Numbered from the stretch's first letter, positions 1 through 8,973 are shown. The stretch: DNA of 64,000 nucleotides from Lysinibacillus timonensis (GCF_900291985.1 NZ_LT985980.1:3308001-3372000), one strand, 5' to 3'. Translations and numbers: made by a program. Notes: generated by a model not told the origin, from the letters alone.

Positions 1-147
1 AATTGTAACTTTGATTATTAATTGTGTTCTTGCAACATATCTTCTGTATAATAGTGGAGAAGGAGTTATACCTTTGTTCATCGTATCTAGTTATTTTTTG
101 CTTTAGGTTTTAGGAAATTAAACAAAATAAAAAACAATAAATGAAAC

Positions 148-177
148 TAGCATAGTAAACGTTACTTTGTATATAAT
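148..177 (+). promoter_or_regulatory. Possible sigma-A promoter for rpoE
   Basis: A TATAAT hexamer at 172-177 lies 18 bp downstream of TAGCAT (148-153), a poor -35 match. It sits about 70 bp before the rpoE start, a reasonable leader length. A second TATAAT at 47-52 has no well-spaced -35. Weak evidence beyond the perfect -10. Confidence 0.25.
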
Positions 178-245
178 GGTTATTATTGCTAATGATACTT
201 TAGCTAAGCAGAAAGTAATGTATTTGAGAAAGGACGTGCACGAAT

Positions 246-845
246 TTGAACCTTCGTGAATTAACAAAAGAACAATTAGCAGAAGAATCGTTAATTGACC
301 TAGCTTATGCACTTTTAGAAGAAAAAAAATCACCTGTTCCTTTTTTGGATCTTTTGAAAGAAATCCAAGAACTTAACGGTTATTCTGAAGAAGAAATCCA
401 AAAACACCTAGTACAGTTTTATACAGATATGAATATTGATGGACGCTTTTTAATCAATCAAGAAAGCGGTTGGGGTCTTCGTGAATGGTACAAAGTTGAA
501 ACAATCGAAGAAGAAACTGCACCTACTGTTAAATCTCGTAAACGAAAAGGTAAAGCTGCTCTTGATGAGGATGAAGAAGAAATCGAAATTGATGAAGATG
601 ATCTAGTCTTTGAAGAGGATTTCGAAGAGTTCGTTGAAGATGAGGAAGAAATTGAAGAAGACGAAGATGATATCGATGATGAAGACATTGACTTTGATGA
701 AGATATCGATGAATTAGATGTAGACTCTGAAGTTGATGTTGATGAAGATCTGGAAGATGACTTAATCGATGAAGAAGATGCATTTATCGTGGATGATGAC
801 ATCGATGATGATTTAGACGAAGAAGTGGAAGATGAGGATAAATAA
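246..845 (+). CDS. rpoE: RNA polymerase delta subunit
   Basis: This is the delta subunit of RNA polymerase, a Gram-positive factor that binds core enzyme, speeds enzyme recycling and lowers open-complex stability. Residues 1 to about 90 form the HARE-HTH-like N-terminal domain. From about residue 105 to the end the protein is an almost uninterrupted Asp/Glu tail, the family hallmark. The length is 199 aa, slightly longer than usual because of the tail. The start is a TTG; AGGA at 231-234 provides a ribosome binding site 11 nt upstream. It is followed by pyrG, as in B. subtilis. The repetitive GAT/GAA codons create long open frames on the opposite strand that are not genes. Confidence 0.96.
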   Translation: MNLRELTKEQLAEESLIDLAYALLEEKKSPVPFLDLLKEIQELNGYSEEEIQKHLVQFYTDMNIDGRFLINQESGWGLREWYKVETIEEETAPTVKSRKRKGKAALDEDEEEIEIDEDDLVFEEDFEEFVEDEEEIEEDEDDIDDEDIDFDEDIDELDVDSEVDVDEDLEDDLIDEEDAFIVDDDIDDDLDEEVEDEDK

Positions 846-933
846 TAATTAGTTATTCTCGTTAGTAATTACCTTAAATAGGCATATAGAAAATATTTTA
901 TTACGTAATTTGAGAGTTTCATTTTGAAATGTC

Positions 934-972
934 TTGACTTCTTTATATGAACCGTTTAATCTTTTACTTGGG
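934..972 (+). promoter_or_regulatory. pyrG promoter with GGG start
   Basis: TTGACT (934-939), a 17-bp spacer and TAATCT (957-962) are followed seven bases later by GGGCTCC at 970-976. In B. subtilis pyrG the transcript also starts with a run of three G before CUC. Under low CTP the polymerase stutters there and adds extra G residues. The promoter geometry and the start sequence are visible directly; the stuttering is inferred from that homology. Confidence 0.75.
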
Positions 973-1049
973 CTCCTTGAAAAAGGAGAATGGCCGTGAT
1001 TAGTAATGCTCCCCCTGCAAACACTATGCAGGAGGAGCTTTTTATTTTT
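970..1049 (+). promoter_or_regulatory. pyrG leader with CTP-sensitive attenuator terminator
   Basis: The predicted leader begins GGGCTCC. It folds a small 5' hairpin (CTCCTT 973-978 with AAGGAG 983-988) and then a terminator: GCTCCCCCTGCA (1008-1019) pairs with TGCAGGAGGAGC (1027-1038) with one mismatch, followed by a T-rich tract. The C/U-rich 5' arm could instead pair with a poly-G 5' end made by reiterative transcription, which would disrupt the terminator when CTP is scarce. The terminator may also end rpoE transcripts. About 250 bases of featureless AT-rich DNA follow before pyrG. Confidence 0.72.
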
Positions 1050-1302
1050 AGGTCGTAAATTCAAACGTAAAAGTATGAGATATTGTACAAATCCCTTGAA
1101 AACATAGGTTTAAAGTACACAATAGTATCATCTTTGCACACTTGTAATTAAATAAAGGATCACGCACTCTCGATCGGTCTAACTAAATAAAAGTTATTCA
1201 TGTATAGCTTAAGAAATCTCGTGGAAACATGGCTTTATGGTATAAGCAATCGATGATTTCAAAGCTTTTCTTATTTTTATCGTATAAGAGGAGGAACTAA
1301 AA

Positions 1303-2901
1303 ATGACAAAGTATATTTTTGTAACTGGTGGCGTTGTTTCATCACTAGGAAAAGGAATTGTTGCATCTTCATTAGGGAGATTATTAAAAAATAGAGGGCT
1401 ACAAGTCACAATTCAAAAGTTTGACCCATATTTAAACATTGACCCAGGTACAATGAGTCCATATCAACACGGAGAAGTATTCGTTACAGATGATGGTGCT
1501 GAAGCAGACTTAGACTTAGGTCACTATGAACGCTTTATTGACATAAATTTAGGTAAACATTCCACTGTAACATCAGGCCGTGTTTATCAATCAGTTCTTG
1601 CAAAAGAACGCCGCGGTGATTACAACGGTAAAACAGTTCAAGTTATTCCTCACGTAACGAACGAAATTAAAGACCGTATCCAACGTGCTGGCCGCGAAAC
1701 AAATGCTGATATCGTCATCACAGAGGTTGGCGGTACAGTTGGTGATATTGAATCCCTACCATTCCTTGAAGCAATTCGACAAATGAGATCTGATTTAGGT
1801 CATAAAAATGTGATGTACATCCACTGTACGTTAATTCCATATATTGCAGCTGCTGGTGAATTAAAAACAAAGCCAACACAACACTCAGTGAAAGAATTAC
1901 GTTCTTTAGGAATTCAACCAAATATTATCGTCGTTCGTACAGAACAACCTGTTTCTCAAGAAATGAGAGAAAAACTAGCATTATTCTGTGATGTAACAGC
2001 TCGTGATATTATTGAATCTCGTGATGCGGAACATTTATATGAAATTCCTTTGAACTTACATGCTCAAGATTTTGACGATATCGTTTTAGAACATTTCGGT
2101 ATTACTGCACCAGAGGCAGATATGTCAGATTGGAAAGAGCTTGTAGTAAAAGTTAAAAACCTTTCAAACAAAACTCGTATTGCGCTTGTAGGGAAATATG
2201 TTGAACTCCAAGATGCATACATATCAGTAGTGGAAGCATTAAAACATGCTGGTTATGCATATGATTCAGATATTGAAGTTGACTGGATTAACGCAGAACA
2301 TGTCAATTCTGACAATGTAGCTGAGTTGTTAAAAGGTGCTGATGGTATTTTAGTACCAGGTGGATTTGGAGATCGCGGAATTGAGGGGAAAATCTCTGCC
2401 ATTCAATATGCACGTGAGAACGATGTGCCATTCCTTGGTATTTGTTTAGGTATGCAGCTTGCAACAATCGAGTTTGCTCGTAACGTACTAGGGTTAAAAG
2501 GTGCTCATTCAACAGAACTTGATAAAGAGACACCATATCCAATTATTGACTTCTTACCTGAGCAAAGTGATGAGATTGATTTAGGTGGAACGTTACGCTT
2601 AGGTTTATACCCATGTAAATTAAAAGAAGGCTCTAGAGCAATGGGCGTATACGAAGATGAGCTAGTTTACGAACGTCACCGTCATCGTTATGAATTCAAT
2701 AATGAATTCCGTGAAGCAATGGAAGCAGAAGGACTTGTATTCTCTGGTACAAGCCCAGATAATCGTTTAGTTGAAATTATTGAATTACCTGAGAAAAAGT
2801 TCTTCATGGCATGCCAATTCCATCCTGAATTTATTTCTCGCCCACAACGTCCACAACCGTTATTCCGTGAGTTTGTTGGTGCAGCATTTAATAATAGATA
2901 G
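1303..2901 (+). CDS. pyrG: CTP synthase
   Basis: It converts UTP to CTP using ATP and glutamine, the last step of de novo pyrimidine synthesis. Residues 1 to about 265 are the amidoligase domain, with the nucleotide-binding [10 protein letters not shown] motif at residues 9-18. Residues from about 290 onward are a class I glutamine amidotransferase domain. It has the nucleophile Cys381 in GICLGMQ and the His507/Glu509 pair in QFHPEF. The length of 532 aa is normal. The start follows a strong AGAGGAGGA site at about 1287-1295. Expression is probably controlled by the leader attenuator upstream. In B. subtilis the next gene would be ywjG, but here about 21 kb of pectin-related genes intervene. 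Confidence 0.98.
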   Translation: MTKYIFVTGGVVSSLGKGIVASSLGRLLKNRGLQVTIQKFDPYLNIDPGTMSPYQHGEVFVTDDGAEADLDLGHYERFIDINLGKHSTVTSGRVYQSVLAKERRGDYNGKTVQVIPHVTNEIKDRIQRAGRETNADIVITEVGGTVGDIESLPFLEAIRQMRSDLGHKNVMYIHCTLIPYIAAAGELKTKPTQHSVKELRSLGIQPNIIVVRTEQPVSQEMREKLALFCDVTARDIIESRDAEHLYEIPLNLHAQDFDDIVLEHFGITAPEADMSDWKELVVKVKNLSNKTRIALVGKYVELQDAYISVVEALKHAGYAYDSDIEVDWINAEHVNSDNVAELLKGADGILVPGGFGDRGIEGKISAIQYARENDVPFLGICLGMQLATIEFARNVLGLKGAHSTELDKETPYPIIDFLPEQSDEIDLGGTLRLGLYPCKLKEGSRAMGVYEDELVYERHRHRYEFNNEFREAMEAEGLVFSGTSPDNRLVEIIELPEKKFFMACQFHPEFISRPQRPQPLFREFVGAAFNNR

Positions 2902-3062
2902 AACAGTGAATTTAGTTGGTATTTCTTAACTCGCTGAAGAAACCAGATGTGTTAATACACAGATAGGAAGGTACGATGCGAGGACAAGCTCATTTGTTGA
3001 AGTATACGGTAATACTTCAAGAGTTCGAAACTACTTAAACAAAAAAATTAGCATAGTATGTC

Positions 3063-3110
3063 AAAGGGCTGATGCAATGTGATGTTTTACTCACATTGCA
3101 TCAGCCCTTT
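3063..3110. terminator. Bidirectional terminator, 20-bp perfect stem
   Basis: A perfect 20-bp inverted repeat (3063-3082 with 3091-3110) and an 8-base loop, starting AAAGGGCTGATGC and ending GCATCAGCCCTTT. It has A-rich and T-rich flanks, so it can end pyrG from the left and the leftward hydrolase gene (stop at 3115) from the right. It marks the left edge of the catabolic island. Confidence 0.85.
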
Positions 3111-3114
3111 ACTA

Positions 3115-3897
3115 TTATTGTCCAAAACCTTGTTGCACAAGCCAGTTTTTACATAAGTCCTTCCATTGTCCAACGACTTCGTCATCTTCTGCAAGTCCTA
3201 GTCCGTGGCGGCCGTCAGGGAAGATATGCATTTCAAATGGAACGTTCCATTTTGATAAAGCTTTTGCATACAAAAGACTATTTTCAACAGGAACAGTGGC
3301 ATCGTTAGCTGTATGCCATAAAAACGTAGGCGGTGTGTGTGTGGTGACGTTTAACTCGTGCGATAATGAGGCTCTCAGCTCATATGAAGGGTTCTCTCCT
3401 AGTAGGTTATGGAGGGAACCTTCATGGAAACTGTCTAAAAAGGAAATAACCGGATAACAAAGTATAGAGAGATTTGGATGGCCGTTTTCCTGATCAATCT
3501 CATCATTTAGTTCATAAGCATGAAAATCAGATAGTGTAGAAGCCGATGCTGCTAAATGTCCTCCTGCTGAGAAGCCGAGGATGGCAATTTTTTCTTTATC
3601 GAGATTCCATTCATTAGAATAAAAACGGACGAAACGAATGGCACGCTGTACATCTGCAAGTGGGACAGGATGTCTATATGGAGCGACTCGATAATTTAGT
3701 ACAAAGGCTGAAATTCCAAAAGAGTTTAACCATTTTGCAACGGGCTCTCCCTCGTGATATGCGCGGCGCTGATAGCTTCCACCAGGGCAAATGATGACAG
3801 CGCCATGATTCTTTGTGCCTTCCACTAGATAGGGAGTCAGGGAAGGGACATCCCCGTTCTTTTCTATACTTTCTTCTGGCCATAGTAAGTGAGTCAT
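3115..3897 (-). CDS. Alpha/beta hydrolase, probable carbohydrate acetylesterase
   Basis: A 260-aa alpha/beta hydrolase of the esterase/lipase type that includes bacterial acetylxylan-esterase-like proteins. Visible are the oxyanion region CPGGSY (residues 38-42), the nucleophile elbow GFSAGGH with Ser110, the probable acid Asp199 in TANDATVP, and His231 in DGRHGLGL. There is no signal peptide, so it is cytoplasmic and would act on imported oligosaccharides. The ribosome site AAAGGAAAGGA precedes the ATG on the minus strand. It is the only leftward gene of the island and lies next to pectin genes. Deacetylation of pectin oligomers is a reasonable inference, but the exact substrate cannot be read from the sequence. 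Confidence 0.82.
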   Translation of the reverse strand: MTHLLWPEESIEKNGDVPSLTPYLVEGTKNHGAVIICPGGSYQRRAYHEGEPVAKWLNSFGISAFVLNYRVAPYRHPVPLADVQRAIRFVRFYSNEWNLDKEKIAILGFSAGGHLAASASTLSDFHAYELNDEIDQENGHPNLSILCYPVISFLDSFHEGSLHNLLGENPSYELRASLSHELNVTTHTPPTFLWHTANDATVPVENSLLYAKALSKWNVPFEMHIFPDGRHGLGLAEDDEVVGQWKDLCKNWLVQQGFGQ

Positions 3898-4096
3898 GTA
3901 ACATCGTCCTTTCCTTTATAAATGGTTTTAGAAAAATAAGGATATTCCAAAAATTATTAAGAGTTAGTTGCATCATCTCTATTATTTTAGATAGAAAAGC
4001 TAGAAATCCTTGCCTTAACTTTAACTTAATAGATAAAGTACATAATTTCCTCCATATGTTGTCTCCATTTAAATTCTAAGTGAATACGCTTTTGAA

Positions 4097-4136
4097 AATA
4101 ATTAAAGATTTTAAGATGAATGAGTAAAATTTTAAG
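4097..4136 (+). promoter_or_regulatory. Candidate YesN-type activator site, paired ATTTTAAG half-sites
   Basis: ATTTTAAG occurs at 4108-4115 and again at 4129-4136, exactly 21 bp apart, the usual spacing for AraC-family proteins bound to one helix face. The second copy ends 17 bp before the -35 box at 4154. The same layout recurs at 14366-14394. The 23 bp at 4097-4119 are repeated perfectly in inverse orientation at 5672-5694. Confidence 0.6.
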
Positions 4137-4153
4137 TTAAATAGAAAGTTTGG

Positions 4154-4182
4154 TTGAGAGTAGAGAGTGATTGCATTACACT
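4154..4182 (+). promoter_or_regulatory. Sigma-A promoter of the oxidoreductase gene
   Basis: TTGAGA (4154-4159), a 17-bp spacer and TACACT (4177-4182). The transcript would start near 4189, some 60 bases before the coding start. The paired ATTTTAAG operator lies just upstream and a cre-like site just downstream. Confidence 0.55.
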
Positions 4183-4217
4183 ATCCTTACCTTTACAAAG
4201 TTTAGGAATCTCTTTAA

Positions 4218-4233
4218 TTGAAAGCGGTAACAT
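4218..4233 (+). promoter_or_regulatory. cre-like catabolite repression site
   Basis: TTGAAAGCGGTAACAT matches the degenerate cre consensus WTGNAANCGNWNNCA at every fixed position. It lies about 30 bp downstream of the expected transcription start, where CcpA would act as a roadblock. Another LacI-family repressor could use the same site. Confidence 0.6.
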
Positions 4234-4247
4234 GATGGGAATGGGGG

Positions 4248-5567
4248 ATGGTTATGATGAAAAAAAAGTATGTCATTTGCGGTGTTAGTAACCGTGCGTT
4301 ACAAATGTTTATAGGACCAATGATTAACGAGTTTTCAAAAGAAAGTGAGATTGTGGGGTTACTAGATTCGGATCCTTATCGCTTTACCATATGTAAACAA
4401 TCTTATCCACTACTGCAAAACGTTCCAACATTTTCTCCCGAACAATTTGAAACAATGGTTAACGAGACAAATCCGGACTATGTCATCGTTACGGGGAGAG
4501 ATGATACACACATTGATTACATTTTAAAATCATTAAGTATGCAAATTAATGTTATTACAGAAAAGCCTATGGTGACTAACGCTCAAGATGCCTATAAAGT
4601 TATGCAGGCTGAAGCTATAAGTAATGCAAATGTCATTGTCACGTTTAATTATCGGTATAGTCCATTCCATCGAAAAATCAAAGAAATGATTCTTGAAGGT
4701 AAAGTCGGCAGAGTAACGTCTGTTGATTTAAATTGGACTATTGATACGTTCCATGGCTCTAGCTATTTTAGAAGGTGGAACCGAGATCGAAACATTTCAG
4801 GAGGGTTGTCCATTCATAAATCTACTCATCATTTTGATCTTGTGAATTGGTGGTTGGATCAAAAACCGGAAGAAGTGTTTGCCTATGGAAATCTACATTA
4901 TTTTGGACCTAATGGAGAGTTAAATCCACGTAAAGAAGCCAGTCGCTTCTGTGGAACATGTGATGATAGAAGGAATTGTATGTATTATAGACGCTGGAAT
5001 CCACGTAGTGGTTCTAATAGAGTGAAGGATGATCATCTTTTAGCAGGCATTTATGAGGAAATTCCTTATACAAATTATAGGCCCGATGCTTGTATTTACG
5101 ATGAAGAGATTAGCATCGAAGATACTTATGTAGCCACAGTAAAATACGATGGTGGAAGTTTACTAAGCTATTCAATTAACTTTTCCGCTCCATATGAGGG
5201 ATATCGTCTAGCTATCAATGGAACAAAAGGAAGAATCGAGACGACTGAATTTCACGAGCCATCAAGAATTCACTTTAGTTATCCTGAACAAACAATTGAT
5301 TATTTTCCGCTATTTGGTGCAAAAGAAACGATTGAACTTGTCAAAAACCCAGGAGGGCATGGAGGTGGTGATCCAGTTTTACTAGAAGATTTATTCCTAG
5401 GCCCTGACCCATCTCGAAACTATCCCATTTTAGCTGGATCCGAAGCAGGTGCTTATTCAATTGCCGTTGGGGAAGGTGTATGGAGATCGGTTAAGGAAGG
5501 TAAGCCTATGAAAATAAAAGAGCTATTATCGCCTTTAGAGAAAGTCACGAATCAGTCTACTAAATAA
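4248..5567 (+). CDS. Gfo/Idh/MocA family oxidoreductase
   Basis: An NAD(P)-dependent sugar or cyclitol dehydrogenase-like protein. The N-terminal Rossmann fold spans residues 5 to about 125, and the family EKP motif appears in ITEKPMVT. The C-terminal alpha/beta substrate domain follows. Family members are usually 330-390 aa; this one is about 439 aa and carries a cysteine-rich insertion around residues 236-246 (FCGTCDDRRNC) not typical of the family. The first ATG lies inside the GGGGG purine run, so translation may start at one of the ATGs at 4254 or 4257. It is the first gene after a regulated promoter in the pectin island. A role in uronate or deoxy-uronate reduction is likely but the exact substrate is unknown. 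Confidence 0.85.
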   Translation: MVMMKKKYVICGVSNRALQMFIGPMINEFSKESEIVGLLDSDPYRFTICKQSYPLLQNVPTFSPEQFETMVNETNPDYVIVTGRDDTHIDYILKSLSMQINVITEKPMVTNAQDAYKVMQAEAISNANVIVTFNYRYSPFHRKIKEMILEGKVGRVTSVDLNWTIDTFHGSSYFRRWNRDRNISGGLSIHKSTHHFDLVNWWLDQKPEEVFAYGNLHYFGPNGELNPRKEASRFCGTCDDRRNCMYYRRWNPRSGSNRVKDDHLLAGIYEEIPYTNYRPDACIYDEEISIEDTYVATVKYDGGSLLSYSINFSAPYEGYRLAINGTKGRIETTEFHEPSRIHFSYPEQTIDYFPLFGAKETIELVKNPGGHGGGDPVLLEDLFLGPDPSRNYPILAGSEAGAYSIAVGEGVWRSVKEGKPMKIKELLSPLEKVTNQSTK

Positions 5568-5654
5568 AAGAAACCAATTCTAAAAGCCTAGTTTATAGAA
5601 GCATTGCATGTGCTATTTTTTGAAAAGTAGCATAAGTGTGAATTTTTAAAATAC

Positions 5655-5694
5655 CTTAAAATTTTTACCAATCATCTTAAAATCTTTAATTATT
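5655..5694 (-). promoter_or_regulatory. Inverted copy of the ATTTTAAG activator site
   Basis: On the minus strand ATTTTAAG occurs at 5683-5676 and 5662-5655, again 21 bp apart. Bases 5672-5694 are an exact reverse complement of 4097-4119 over 23 bp. It sits before the ABC transporter operon. I see no promoter at the standard spacing on the minus strand, so it probably serves the operon to the right or a loop with the 4097 site. Confidence 0.5.
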
Positions 5695-5697
5695 AAG

Positions 5698-5709
5698 GAA
5701 AACGTTTTC
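5698..5709. promoter_or_regulatory. Palindromic LacI-family operator-like site
   Basis: GAAAACGTTTTC is a perfect 12-bp palindrome with the central CG typical of LacI/GalR-family operators, including CcpA and KdgR types. It lies about 35 bp before the first permease gene, where bound protein would block the ABC operon. Confidence 0.5.
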
Positions 5710-5742
5710 ATTTACAATTGGAATTAGAAAGGAGGAAACTAA

Positions 5743-6690
5743 ATGAGTTATTTACCAGGATTTACTGAAACTGCTGTAGACAGTAAAAAAGTAGTTCAAA
5801 ATAAGAAGAAGAGAGTAAAGAAAGATAAATGGGTACCTTATCTTTTTATTTTGCCATCATTTCTTATTATTTTAGGGTTTCTGTTTTATCCAATAGCAAC
5901 TGTATTCTACTATAGTCTTCAAAACTATGATGTATCTGCACCTTACTACAATAGCTTTGCAGGACTTGATAATTTTATAAAAATCTTTACACAAGACCAA
6001 ATGTTTATTCCAAGTTTAATTAATAGTTTGAAATGGGTTGTTTCAGAAGTTGGTCTTCAATTAATCTTCGGTATGATTTTGGCTTTACTACTGAACCAAA
6101 CATTTAAATTTAGAGGGTTTGCACGAGCGCTTGCCTTTATTCCTTGGGCAATTTCTGGGGTACTAGCTTCCGTTATGTGGTCGATGATGTTTAATGAGCA
6201 TATGGGTGTTATCAATGATATGCTGATGAAATTAGGACTTATTAACGAACCAATGGCATTTCTAGCAGACACAGCAACGGCATTTGGTGCTGTTGTAATC
6301 GCTGAATTATGGAGAGGGATTCCTTTCTTTGCGATTACACTATTAGCTTCGTTACAAAGTATTCCGAACGAATTATATGAAGCTGCACGAGTAGACGGTG
6401 CAAGTAGATGGAAAACGTTCACTCATGTCACTCTGCCGCATCTAAAAAATACGATTATTTTAACAACATTATTAAGAGTCGTTTGGGAATTTAATAATGT
6501 TGATCTTCTATTCAATTTAACAGGCGGTGGTCCTGCACATTCAACAACCACACTAACGATGTATATTGCTGATTTAGCTGTACACGGAAGTAATTTCGGT
6601 TACGGTTCAGCATTAACGGTAGTTTCCTTTGGTATTCTATTAATCTTTGCCATCCTTTACTTGAGGTTATCACGTTATGAAAAGGAGTGA
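5743..6690 (+). CDS. Sugar ABC transporter permease, MalF/UgpA type
   Basis: First of two inner-membrane permeases of a CUT1-family oligosaccharide importer, 315 aa. A basic cytoplasmic tail (residues about 14-32) is followed by six predicted membrane segments starting with FLIILGFLFYP. The ATPase-docking EAA loop reads EAARVDGASRW followed by HVTLPHL. The start ATG follows GAAAGGAGG. The gene is 8 bp from the second permease and both precede the binding protein, so the three are one operon. Context suggests oligogalacturonides or rhamnogalacturonides as substrate. The ATPase is supplied by the separate gene at 23364. Confidence 0.94.
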   Translation: MSYLPGFTETAVDSKKVVQNKKKRVKKDKWVPYLFILPSFLIILGFLFYPIATVFYYSLQNYDVSAPYYNSFAGLDNFIKIFTQDQMFIPSLINSLKWVVSEVGLQLIFGMILALLLNQTFKFRGFARALAFIPWAISGVLASVMWSMMFNEHMGVINDMLMKLGLINEPMAFLADTATAFGAVVIAELWRGIPFFAITLLASLQSIPNELYEAARVDGASRWKTFTHVTLPHLKNTIILTTLLRVVWEFNNVDLLFNLTGGGPAHSTTTLTMYIADLAVHGSNFGYGSALTVVSFGILLIFAILYLRLSRYEKE

Positions 6691-6698
6691 TTTGAAGG

Positions 6699-7535
6699 AT
6701 GTTTACTAAAAATAAAAAATTGGATAAAATCTTAACTTTATATCTCCCTTTAGCGTTTATGCTAAGTTTTACCTTGTTCCCAATCTATTGGACAATCAAT
6801 ACAGCATTTAAACCTGAAGGAGATATTCTCCAACGTCCACTTCAATACTTGCCAGTAAATCCGACAGTTGAGAACTTTGTGTACGCATGGAGTAATATCG
6901 GATTTGCTACATTCTTTAAAAATAGCCTTATCGTTGGAATATGCACGGTTATCATTGTACTAATTTGCTCTACTTTATCTGGATATGCTCTTTCTAGATA
7001 CAATTTTAAAGGGAAAAAGGGTTTCATGTTGATGTTACTATGTACTCAGTTCATCCCGCGAGCAATGATGATCATTCCATTATTTATTATTTTTAAGCAT
7101 TTAGGTTTAATCAGTCATCCGCTTTCACTAATCATTACGTATACAGCAGTTGAGATTCCTTTCACAACGATTCTAATGGCAGGATTTATCTCAAATGTTC
7201 CAAAAGAATTGGAAGAAGCTGCAATGATTGATGGGTGTTCGAAATTGCAATCCTTGCGCCATGTCGTATTTCCATTACTAATGCCAGGGATCGTGGCAAC
7301 AGGGGTATTTACATTCATTTACACTTGGAATGAATTTTTACTAGCGTTAATGCTAACTAACCAACAATCGAGGTTTACTCTTCCTGTCGGATTAAGTTCA
7401 ATGATGGGAGAATTCAATGTTAATTACGGAGCTTTGGCGGCTGGAAGTGTCATTGCTTTAATTCCTGCAGTTATATTATTTGCCTACGCACAGAAACACC
7501 TTGTTAACGGCTTGGGTGGAGCTGTGAAAGGTTAA
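6699..7535 (+). CDS. Sugar ABC transporter permease, MalG/UgpE type
   Basis: Second permease of the CUT1 oligosaccharide importer, 278 aa. It has six membrane segments beginning LTLYLPLAFMLSFTLFPIYW. The EAA loop is EAAMIDGCSKLQSLRHVVFPLL, and a conserved C-terminal GLGGAVKG follows the last helix. The start follows AAAGGAGTG overlapping the end of the previous gene, so the two are translated together. It pairs with the product of 5743 to form the channel. Confidence 0.95.
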   Translation: MFTKNKKLDKILTLYLPLAFMLSFTLFPIYWTINTAFKPEGDILQRPLQYLPVNPTVENFVYAWSNIGFATFFKNSLIVGICTVIIVLICSTLSGYALSRYNFKGKKGFMLMLLCTQFIPRAMMIIPLFIIFKHLGLISHPLSLIITYTAVEIPFTTILMAGFISNVPKELEEAAMIDGCSKLQSLRHVVFPLLMPGIVATGVFTFIYTWNEFLLALMLTNQQSRFTLPVGLSSMMGEFNVNYGALAAGSVIALIPAVILFAYAQKHLVNGLGGAVKG

Positions 7536-7576
7536 TTTTATAATATAAATGATAAAAACAAATAGGGGGATTTTTC

Positions 7577-8926
7577 ATGTTTAAGAAAAGGGGAAAATAC
7601 ACAAGTTCAGTTTTAGCATTTTCATTTACTTCATTGCTGTTGCTTGCTGGATGTAGTGGTGGTGAAGAAACAACTTCCACAACAAATGAACCACAAAATA
7701 ATTCTAATTCGGATGAACCAGTAAAGATTACTTTTTGGGATGAGAATGCGAGCCCAGAGCGTACACCGTTATGGGAAGAAATTATTAAACAATTTGAAGA
7801 TGCAAATCCGAATATTGACGTTGAGTACGTAGGGATACCAAATAAATCCGCTAAATCCAAATATGATGCAGCGATTGCTGCGGAAGATACTCCGGACGTC
7901 GGATCTGTTCAAACAACATGGCTTCCAGAATTCTCTATCCGTGAAGCATTACTTCCTCTCGATGAATATTTCGAAGGCTCTGAATTAAAGGATAAAATTA
8001 ATGCAAGTGCAATTGCATTTAATAAGAAAATTACACAAGATGGCGCATTGTATGGAATTCCATATGCTCAAAACTTAGATACTATTTGGATTCGTACAGA
8101 TTGGTTTGAGGAAGCTGGAGTAAAAGAGCCAGAGACATTTGATGAGTTCTTTACAGCAATCGAAAAAATGACGGATAAGGAAAATGGTCGCTATGGATAT
8201 ACAATCCGCGGTGGAGCAGGCGGATCCTTCCAGCTACAACGTTTAATGTTTGCTTATAGCGGTTTAGATTACTTTGGGGAAGATGGTAGTGTAAATATCA
8301 ATGACCCTAAACATGTCGAATTCGTTGAAAAATATTTAGCTTATTATGAAAAATTCACACCAAAGAGTGATATCACAAATGGTTATAAAGAAATGATTGC
8401 AGGCTTTGATACAGGTGTTGTTGCTATGGTTCACCATAATGTAGGTTCTTACGGTGAGCACAAAAAATCATTAGAAGAAGGCACATTCAAGACAATTCCA
8501 CTACCTAAGACAGAGGATGGTAAATACGTTGCTGAAGGTGGAAACGCTGTCAATATTGCAATCTTCAAAAGTACAGAACACCCTGATGCTGCTTGGAAAT
8601 TTGCCGAGTTTGTAAACTCAGCAGAAGCACAAAGTTTATGGAATCAATCTACTGGTCAAATCCCAACAAATGCCGATGTATTGGATGACGAGTGGGTACA
8701 AAATGCGCAGCATATTAAAGTAGCATTTGAAGTGTATGAAAATCCTGAAACAAAACTATATGAACCACCATTCTACTTACCAGATTATCGTTCGATTCTT
8801 GATAATTTAGTAGACCCAGGCATCCAACAAGTGATGAGTGGTCAGAAGACTGCACAACAATTCTTAGACGAATGGGCTAATGCAATTGAAGAGTCAAAAG
8901 CAAAGTATGACCAGACATTTAACTAA
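7577..8926 (+). CDS. Oligosaccharide-binding lipoprotein of ABC transporter
   Basis: Solute-binding protein of the extracellular family 1 type, 449 aa, that captures the sugar outside the membrane and delivers it to the permeases. The N-terminus is a lipoprotein signal: basic KKRGK, a hydrophobic run and a lipobox LLAGC with Cys26 as the lipidated residue. A Ser/Thr/Asn-rich linker (about 28-48) precedes the mature fold, which starts VKITFWDE as in many CUT1 binding proteins. The ribosome site is AGGGGG. A stable hairpin lies just after the stop, a common way to keep binding-protein mRNA abundant. Confidence 0.94.
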   Translation: MFKKRGKYTSSVLAFSFTSLLLLAGCSGGEETTSTTNEPQNNSNSDEPVKITFWDENASPERTPLWEEIIKQFEDANPNIDVEYVGIPNKSAKSKYDAAIAAEDTPDVGSVQTTWLPEFSIREALLPLDEYFEGSELKDKINASAIAFNKKITQDGALYGIPYAQNLDTIWIRTDWFEEAGVKEPETFDEFFTAIEKMTDKENGRYGYTIRGGAGGSFQLQRLMFAYSGLDYFGEDGSVNINDPKHVEFVEKYLAYYEKFTPKSDITNGYKEMIAGFDTGVVAMVHHNVGSYGEHKKSLEEGTFKTIPLPKTEDGKYVAEGGNAVNIAIFKSTEHPDAAWKFAEFVNSAEAQSLWNQSTGQIPTNADVLDDEWVQNAQHIKVAFEVYENPETKLYEPPFYLPDYRSILDNLVDPGIQQVMSGQKTAQQFLDEWANAIEESKAKYDQTFN

Positions 8927-8938
8927 ACATAAGTAAAC

Positions 8939-8973
8939 TTCATTCAGTGGGGGCAATGCCTTCACTGAATGAA
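8939..8973 (+). other. Intercistronic hairpin after the binding-protein gene
   Basis: TTCATTCAGTG (8939-8949) pairs perfectly with CACTGAATGAA (8963-8973); GGC/GCC can pair inside the loop. No T-run follows, so it is more likely an mRNA-stabilising hairpin or a weak terminator than a strong terminator. Confidence 0.55.

Noticed and set aside
458-802. Serine-rich and histidine/leucine-rich frames opposite rpoE
   Set aside because: They are the antisense reading of the acidic GAT/GAA tail of the delta subunit.
3813-4079. Plus-strand frame overlapping the start of the hydrolase gene
   Set aside because: Antisense to a well-supported gene and without ribosome site or known domain.
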